The notes under the pieces were generated by a model. The model did not search any database, was not told where the DNA came from, and saw nothing but the letters and a program-made list of their open reading frames with translations. A DNA stretch of 64,000 bases from Arenicola marina (taxonomy: Eukaryota; Annelida; Polychaeta; Arenicolidae): assembly GCA_964019135.1 (NCBI GenBank), contig OZ025255.1, positions 5,580,001 through 5,644,000 on the forward strand. Direction: 5' to 3'. The stretch's first letter is position 1; every line of letters starts with the position of its first letter. Positions 58,681-64,000 of the stretch are shown here, piece by piece. The position numbers were made by a program, and so were the translations under genes.

Positions 58681-60075
58681 GGGGTGCAGGCAAAAGACAA
58701 ATACTCGGCCGAAGGAACTCTAGATGTTCCTTACACAGACCCCTATAAATGACATGCGTGTACGCTACTGGGAGTGACATGGGGACATGACATCTTGGCT
58801 TTATTTCAACATGTTTGCTCGCTGAGCGTAGCGGCGTGTTTCAGTCAACATACATATCACCATATTGATTTTTGATGAAATGCCGAGATGTGGAATCTAG
58901 TGGGCTATCAGGTTGTGACTGTGGCGCCTTCAGACGTAACTATCCTCACCGCACTTGCACGGGTGGCTCCTCGTGTCTCTACTCCTCAAACAGCACAGTG
59001 GCAGCCTGTCAATATGAATTGGGCCATGTGGCATTCTCTATTCTCCGTTTTTTCTCTATGAAGCAATATCCAACGTATTGCAATAGAAATAAATATGTTA
59101 CACGTGACGTAGTATTGTATTATTACTATAGTATTACTTGGTTTGAGTGAAAAGACACTAAATTTGTTGAAGTTGTAAATACGCTTCAAGCTTAATTTCA
59201 TTGCGGAATCTGTACGTCGGCATTTTACAATCCTTTATTTACGAACTGTCTTAGCAAAATATTCGTAAAACTATATACAGAGCTGCATAAGTTTCGTATC
59301 ACATTCTGTCAATGAGAGACACAGTGAGAGAAAATAGGTAATCATTGCCAATCTTCACAACTTAGCGGTTAATTAAAGACACAAATACAGATTCTGGTTA
59401 AATTTAATCCTCATGTGCGTCTATGAAATGAGGTATGAGTATTTGATAGATTTATAGCCTGCACCACTGCGTGCCGCCTCTCGACCGGCGCCCCACCTGC
59501 CGGCCGACCTTTCACGAGAATGACCTCAGCCTGACACGTGACAATATGCCTTCTCCTCATTGGCTGAGGAAAATTGAGATCTCAATCCAGATGTAGGAGG
59601 CGTGAATCATGCGCTGTTTTTCCTATTTCATTGTGGGTATCACACGTACGTCGCCCATAAATCAATCATAAAAAGAGGATCATATCTTGGTCCAGTAATG
59701 GGGTGAAGCTACGGGCGCTGAGAGGCAGGCGAATTCCCGTGCGCCGCGGGGTGAGGGCGGTGTCTGGGGGTGCTGGGGGTGCGTTGGGGGGGGGGCGTGC
59801 GGTAATGAGTCGGGCTGGGCCGCACAGCCCCGGGGATGGTGGGGGACTGACCCAGCGGGAGACTCCAAGGGAATATTGCCAGCCCCGGGGAATTGATCAC
59901 CGACCCCCCAGGGAGCAAAGGAAAGGGTTGTGGTGGGGGGGGGGGGGGGTGATTGTCGGGGTGGAAGGAGGGGAGAGGGGGGCACTTCGAGCAAGAACTG
60001 AAAAATATGAGCCGGAGGGTAAAAGGGACGGGGGGTTGGGTTACGTCAGCCGTGGTATCCAAGGGTCCCGACTGG
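58681..60075. other. 1.4-kb single-copy region; no gene identified
   Basis: AT-rich to about 59450, then GC-rich. G14 at about 59936-59949 and further G-rich blocks at 59740-59990. CCTCATTGGCTGAGG near 59556 holds an inverted CCAAT box in a 5-bp-arm palindrome, with CACGTG upstream near 59536. Frames of 90-130 codons in the G-rich part are low-complexity. Confidence 0.55.
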
Positions 60076-60655
60076 GCTGCATATCACCATAATTACATAT
60101 CACCATGGTTACATATCACCATGTCTACATCACCCATGGTTACATCACCCATGGTTACATCACGCATGGCTCCATCACTCTTTGCTCTACCTCATCCATG
60201 GCTACAGCAACCATGGCTATACCACCCATGGCTAGATCACCCATGACTTCATCACCATAGCTGCATCACCCATGGTTACATCACCATGGCTACATCACCA
60301 GGGTTAAATTACCTATTGCTACATCACCATGGCTACATCATCCATGTGGACACCACCATGGCTACATCGCCATGGCTACATCACCCATGGCTAGATCATC
60401 CATGGTTACATCACCCATGTGGACACCACCATGGTTGCAGCATCCCTGGCTACATCACCCATGGCTGCATCTCACATGGCTACATTACCCATTGGGACAT
60501 CGGCCATGGTTGCATCACCAATGGTAGCATCGCCATGGTTTCATCACCCATGGTTGCATCACCCATGGTTACATCACTATGGCTATATAACCCCTGGCTA
60601 TATCACCATGGTTACACCAGCCATGGCTATATCACCCATGGCTACATCACGTGGT
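60076..60655. repeat. 16/17-bp CCATGG-rich degenerate array, about 34 copies
   Basis: The unit is CATCACCCATGGCTACA or the same with one C fewer. CCATGG, a 6-bp palindrome, is present in most copies. It alternates GGCTACA and GGTTACA and includes longer GTGGACACCACCATGG inserts (near 60346 and 60419). It is less homogenised than most arrays in the window. Confidence 0.92.
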
Positions 60656-61293
60656 TTGTCCTCTACGGTAGGTGGCGCCTCGGTCGGTCAGTATGTGAGA
60701 TATCTCACATGCCATCACCAACATAAGAGGAGCTAACTCCTGGGACGTGTTAAGCATCGGACCACGCAGAGGCAATGCGGTGTGGTGGGAAGGGGGCGAA
60801 AGAGGAAGGGAAAGGGGGTGGCAGGGAGGGGGGTGGGGTGTTAGGGGTCGCCACAAGGAACCAGCCTAACTTTTTCCACAGTCTCCCCACCCCGCTGCGT
60901 CGGTCAGGGATGAAGGCAAGTGATGATGTGAAAGCCCCAGGGGTCGCGGGTGGGTAGAAACAAGGCGGGGAGGGAGGGAGGGGGGGGGGGGACGGGAGGG
61001 GGAGGGGGAGAGGCGGCCATTTTCTATCCATAAAAAAATCACCCAGACGGTTGCTGGGTAAAGTGATTCACCCAGGCGATGGCTGGCTTCAGGCTACAGC
61101 TTAAATCAGTGATTAACTTGGTACTTGACCCTTTCCATTTATTGGGCATTAGGCATACCTACTAAGATGGACGACCGTAAATATTACTCCAAAGAGTATT
61201 TCCGATTTCTTGAGATATTTCCTCTTCGATGTCTGTATTATCAGTTACTTTTTCCATGTCTAATTCCTCTCGATGCCGGTGTTAATGTCAGGC
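60656..61293. other. Single-copy spacer with G-rich block
   Basis: GA/G-rich at 60780-61010, ending in GGCGGCCATTTTC at 61012-61024 (YY1-like on the minus strand). CACCCAG and CTGGGT motifs alternate at 61040-61075. No gene recognised. Confidence 0.55.
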
Positions 61294-62414
61294 GGCCTGG
61301 GGATGTGCCCACTGGGGAGTGGGGGGTGACTCGTGGAGGCCTGGGGTGTGCCCACTGGGGAGTGGGGGGTGACTCGTGGAGGCCTGGGGTGTGCCCACTG
61401 GGGAGTGGGGGGTGACTCGTGGAGGCCTGGGGTGTGCCCACTGGGGAGTGGGGGGTGACTCGTGGAGGCCTGGGGTGTGCCCACTGGGGAGTGGGGGGTG
61501 ACTCGTGGAGGCCTGGGGTGTGCCCACTGGGGAGTGCGGGGGTGACTCGTGGAGGCCTGGGGTGTGCCCACTGGGGAGTGGGGGGTGACTCGTGGAGGCC
61601 TGGGGTGTGCCCACTGGGGAGTGGGGGGTGACTCGTGGAGGCCTGGGGTGTGCCCACTGGGGAGTGGGGGGGTGACTCGTGGAGGCCTGGGGTGTGCCCA
61701 CTGGGGAGTGGGGGGTGACTCGTGGAGGCCTGGGGTGTGCCCACTGGGGAGTGGGGGGTGACTCGTGGAGGCCTGGGGTGTGCCCACTGGGGAGTGGGGG
61801 GTGACTCGTGGAGGCCTGGGGTGTGCCCACTGGGGAGTGGGGGGTGACTCGTGGAGGCCTGGGGTGTGCCCACTGGGGAGTGGGGGGTGACTCGTGGAGG
61901 CCTGGGGTGTGCCCACTGGGGAGTGGGGGGTGACTCGTGGAGGCCTGGGGTGTGCCCACTGGGGAGTGGGGTGTGACTCGTGGAGGCCTGGGGTGTGCCC
62001 ACTGGGGAGTGGGGTGTGACTCGTGGAGGCCTGGGGTGTGCCCACTGGGGAGTGGGGGGTGACTCGTGGAGGCCTGGGGTGTGCCCACTGGGGAGTGGGG
62101 GGTGACTCGTGGAGGCCTGGGGTGTGCTCACTGGGGAGTGGGGGGTGACTCGTGGAGGCCTGGTGTGTGCCCACTGGGGAGTGGGGGGTGACTCGTGGAG
62201 GCCTGGGGTGTGCCCACTGGGGAGTGGGGGGTGACTCGTGGAGGCCTGGGGTGTGCCCACTGGGGAGTGGGGGGTGACTCGTGGAGGCCTGGGGTGTGCC
62301 CACTGGGGAGTGGGGGGTGACTCGTGGAGGCCTGGGGTGTGCCCACTGGGGAGTGGGGGGTGACTCGTGGAGGCCTGGGGTGTGCCCACTGGGGAGTGGG
62401 GGGTGACTCGTGGA
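61294..62414. repeat. 43-bp G-rich tandem array, 26 copies
   Basis: The unit is GGCCTGGGGTGTGCCCACTG plus GGGAGTGGGGGGTGACTCGTGGA. It is nearly identical throughout. Differences are an extra base in the G run near 61536 and 61665, GGGGTGTGAC for GGGGGGTGAC in two consecutive units (near 61970 and 62013), GCTCAC near 62128 and GGTGTG near 62162. The very low divergence suggests recent expansion. The 385-404-codon minus frames are by-products. Confidence 0.98.
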
Positions 62415-63711
62415 CACTCATTGACCATAATTAACAGTGACATAGCAGGGCACAATACACCGCTCTATTCACTCGCGACGTCTTTCTGTAACAATACCAT
62501 TTTGGCGAAGCTTTTCTTTAGTTTTCTGATGGTAAATGTCGTCCCTTTGGGATGTTTCAGGTCTAAATTATTTATATATTATTCTCATACCAATGAATTG
62601 CGAGAGAGAATGACCGCTTTTCAATGTGGATCTTTATTTTCCTAGGATGTTATTAAACTGCGAAACTTTGATAATAATAGTAATATTGCACAAACCCCCC
62701 CCCCCCCACCGCACACATATGCATTGATGTCCTCCCACCAAGACTGTCTGAGAAAGCCACGTGGTCACAACTGTCGCTCAACCTCTCGAGTTATTCGAAT
62801 TTTTGAAACCGTATCAATACAAAAAATTTGCTGATGCACCACGACACATTATAATCCGATATTTAGAAATCGTATGTCTGTATTGACGTTTTAATTTTTT
62901 TCAAAATAAAATATAGTTAATATGTCGATTTTTGGCATAATAAGCAATATCATTTATTGAGTTGTCAAGCAACAGGTGGACATATGGTGGACATGTATGT
63001 TCAAAAGGTGGACCTTTCATTATCTGTTCCCACGTAGACGGAAGACAAATATACAAGGACATTTTTTGTAAACCAAATGATACCGAAAACTAGAGTAAAT
63101 TTATAAAAGTAAAGATTTGGAAGTAGTGTCTTTATGTCGGAGAGCCTTACCTGTCGATGGGGTACTTGCCGGGCGCTTGCCGGCACAGGAAAGACACAGA
63201 TGACAACACGTGACGTGTGTGTAATATGATTTATGTCCCAAAAAGCTTATATTAATGGGTAAGAATATGTAGTTCTTCTGACGGTGAAGCTTTGTGTTAA
63301 AGTGTGTACTATAGTGTTGACGCTGTGGGGAGTGGGATAGACTGCTGAGGGGTGCAACAGGCCAACAACCCTGTGATTTCACAGCCCCCTAAGGGGCTCC
63401 CGATGCCTGACGTAATTGTTGGTTGTCATGAGCAACCATTGATTGATGACGTCAGTACAATGGCTGCCGACACAATAAGACTGCCGACCTCTTTCAGTTT
63501 TACCCCTTTTTACGGGAGTTTTTTTGGCGACTCACTGCGCGTGACACCCTCACTGTGACACCCCAGCCATAGCTCACTCCCAGCACCAAGTACCTCACGG
63601 GAAATATCCGCGTGGCATATGGTAATTAGTCACTCGAACCATACATCAAGCGAAATTACGTCGTTTTGAAAGTGCGGATAGTTAACACGCGGCGACGATA
63701 AACAGTCAATA
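62415..63711. other. 1.3-kb AT-rich single-copy region; no gene identified
   Basis: AT-rich with a C run near 62695-62707 and GGTGGAC repeated near 62973, 62986 and 63008. Frames reach about 93 codons on either strand with no recognised family. Confidence 0.55.
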
Positions 63712-64000
63712 GAGAGGGGCAATGACACAGTGTGGCGGAGTGGTAGAGAGGGGCAATGACACAGTGTGGCGGAGTGGTAGAGAGGGGCAATGACACAGTG
63801 TGGCGGAGTGATAGAGAGGGGCAATGACACAGTGTGGCGGAGTGATAGAGAGGGGCAATGACAGTGTTGCGGAGTCGAAGAGACGGGCAATGACACAGTC
63901 TGGCGGAGTGATAGAGAGGGGCAATGACACAGTGTGGCGGAGTGATAGAGAGGGGCAATGACACAGTGTGGCGGAGTGGTAGAGAGGGGCAATGACACAG
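63712..64000. repeat. 34-bp tandem array, cut by window end
   Basis: The unit is GAGAGGGGCAATGACACAGT plus GTGGCGGAGTGGTA, with TGATAG/TGGTAG variants and one diverged copy near 63860-63900. At least eight copies are present and the array continues past the right edge. Confidence 0.96.

Noticed and set aside
61241-62455. 385-404-codon minus-strand frames in the 43-bp array
   Set aside because: With a 43-bp period the frame cycles through all three phases of a stop-poor unit. The result is a repeated proline-rich string without a domain.

Overview
This window looks like animal nuclear DNA, most likely from a marine invertebrate such as a mollusc or a non-vertebrate deuterostome. The evidence is AT-rich single-copy stretches with no operon-like gene packing, short non-autonomous DNA transposons with hAT-like and other inverted termini, vertebrate-style CTCF-, E-box- and X-box-like sites, and very heavy minisatellite content. 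No taxon can be fixed from the sequence alone. I found no protein-coding gene, rRNA gene or intact tRNA gene that I can support. Every long open frame lies inside a tandem repeat whose unit length is a multiple of three, or in C/G-rich low-complexity DNA.

Layout: about 63% of the window (about 40.6 kb) consists of 19 tandem arrays with different units. In order they are: 78/79-bp (1-10182), 35-bp (11981-13540), 20-bp (13772-16058), 61-bp (20861-22630), 27-bp (24942-30537), a second unrelated 35-bp (30811-34258), 21-bp inside a transposon-like element (36143-37211), 21-bp (40413-41686) abutting 30-bp (41687-43892), 46-bp (44878-47603) almost abutting 25-bp (47650-49635), 39-bp (51432-53776), 21-bp GA-rich (54135-54890), 15-bp (55184-55690), 18-bp (55941-56574), about 60-74-bp (58114-58480), 16/17-bp (60076-60655), 43-bp (61294-62414), and 34-bp running off the right edge (63712-64000). 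Several arrays carry higher-order or segmental duplications, which shows recent unequal exchange. Smaller degenerate repeats occur at 16396-16615, 20230-20425, 20546-20629 and 58530-58680.

Between arrays are single-copy stretches of 0.2-4.2 kb. They hold three or four non-autonomous DNA-transposon-like elements. Two are copies of one hAT-like family (22657-22921 plus, 34285-34496 minus). One has GATATCC-type termini (39771-40035). The fourth is a 1,126-bp element (36113-37238) with 39-bp inverted termini, a TA duplication and an internal minisatellite whose unit core matches the inner end of its own termini. The single-copy DNA also holds many long C or G homopolymers, a 24-bp-arm hairpin, a 20-bp perfect palindrome, and a few CTCF-like sites.

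The most interesting items are the self-seeded minisatellite element at 36113-37238, the indel-free 39-bp array that is open in all six frames, and the density of unrelated arrays itself. No gene network can be described because no gene was identified.
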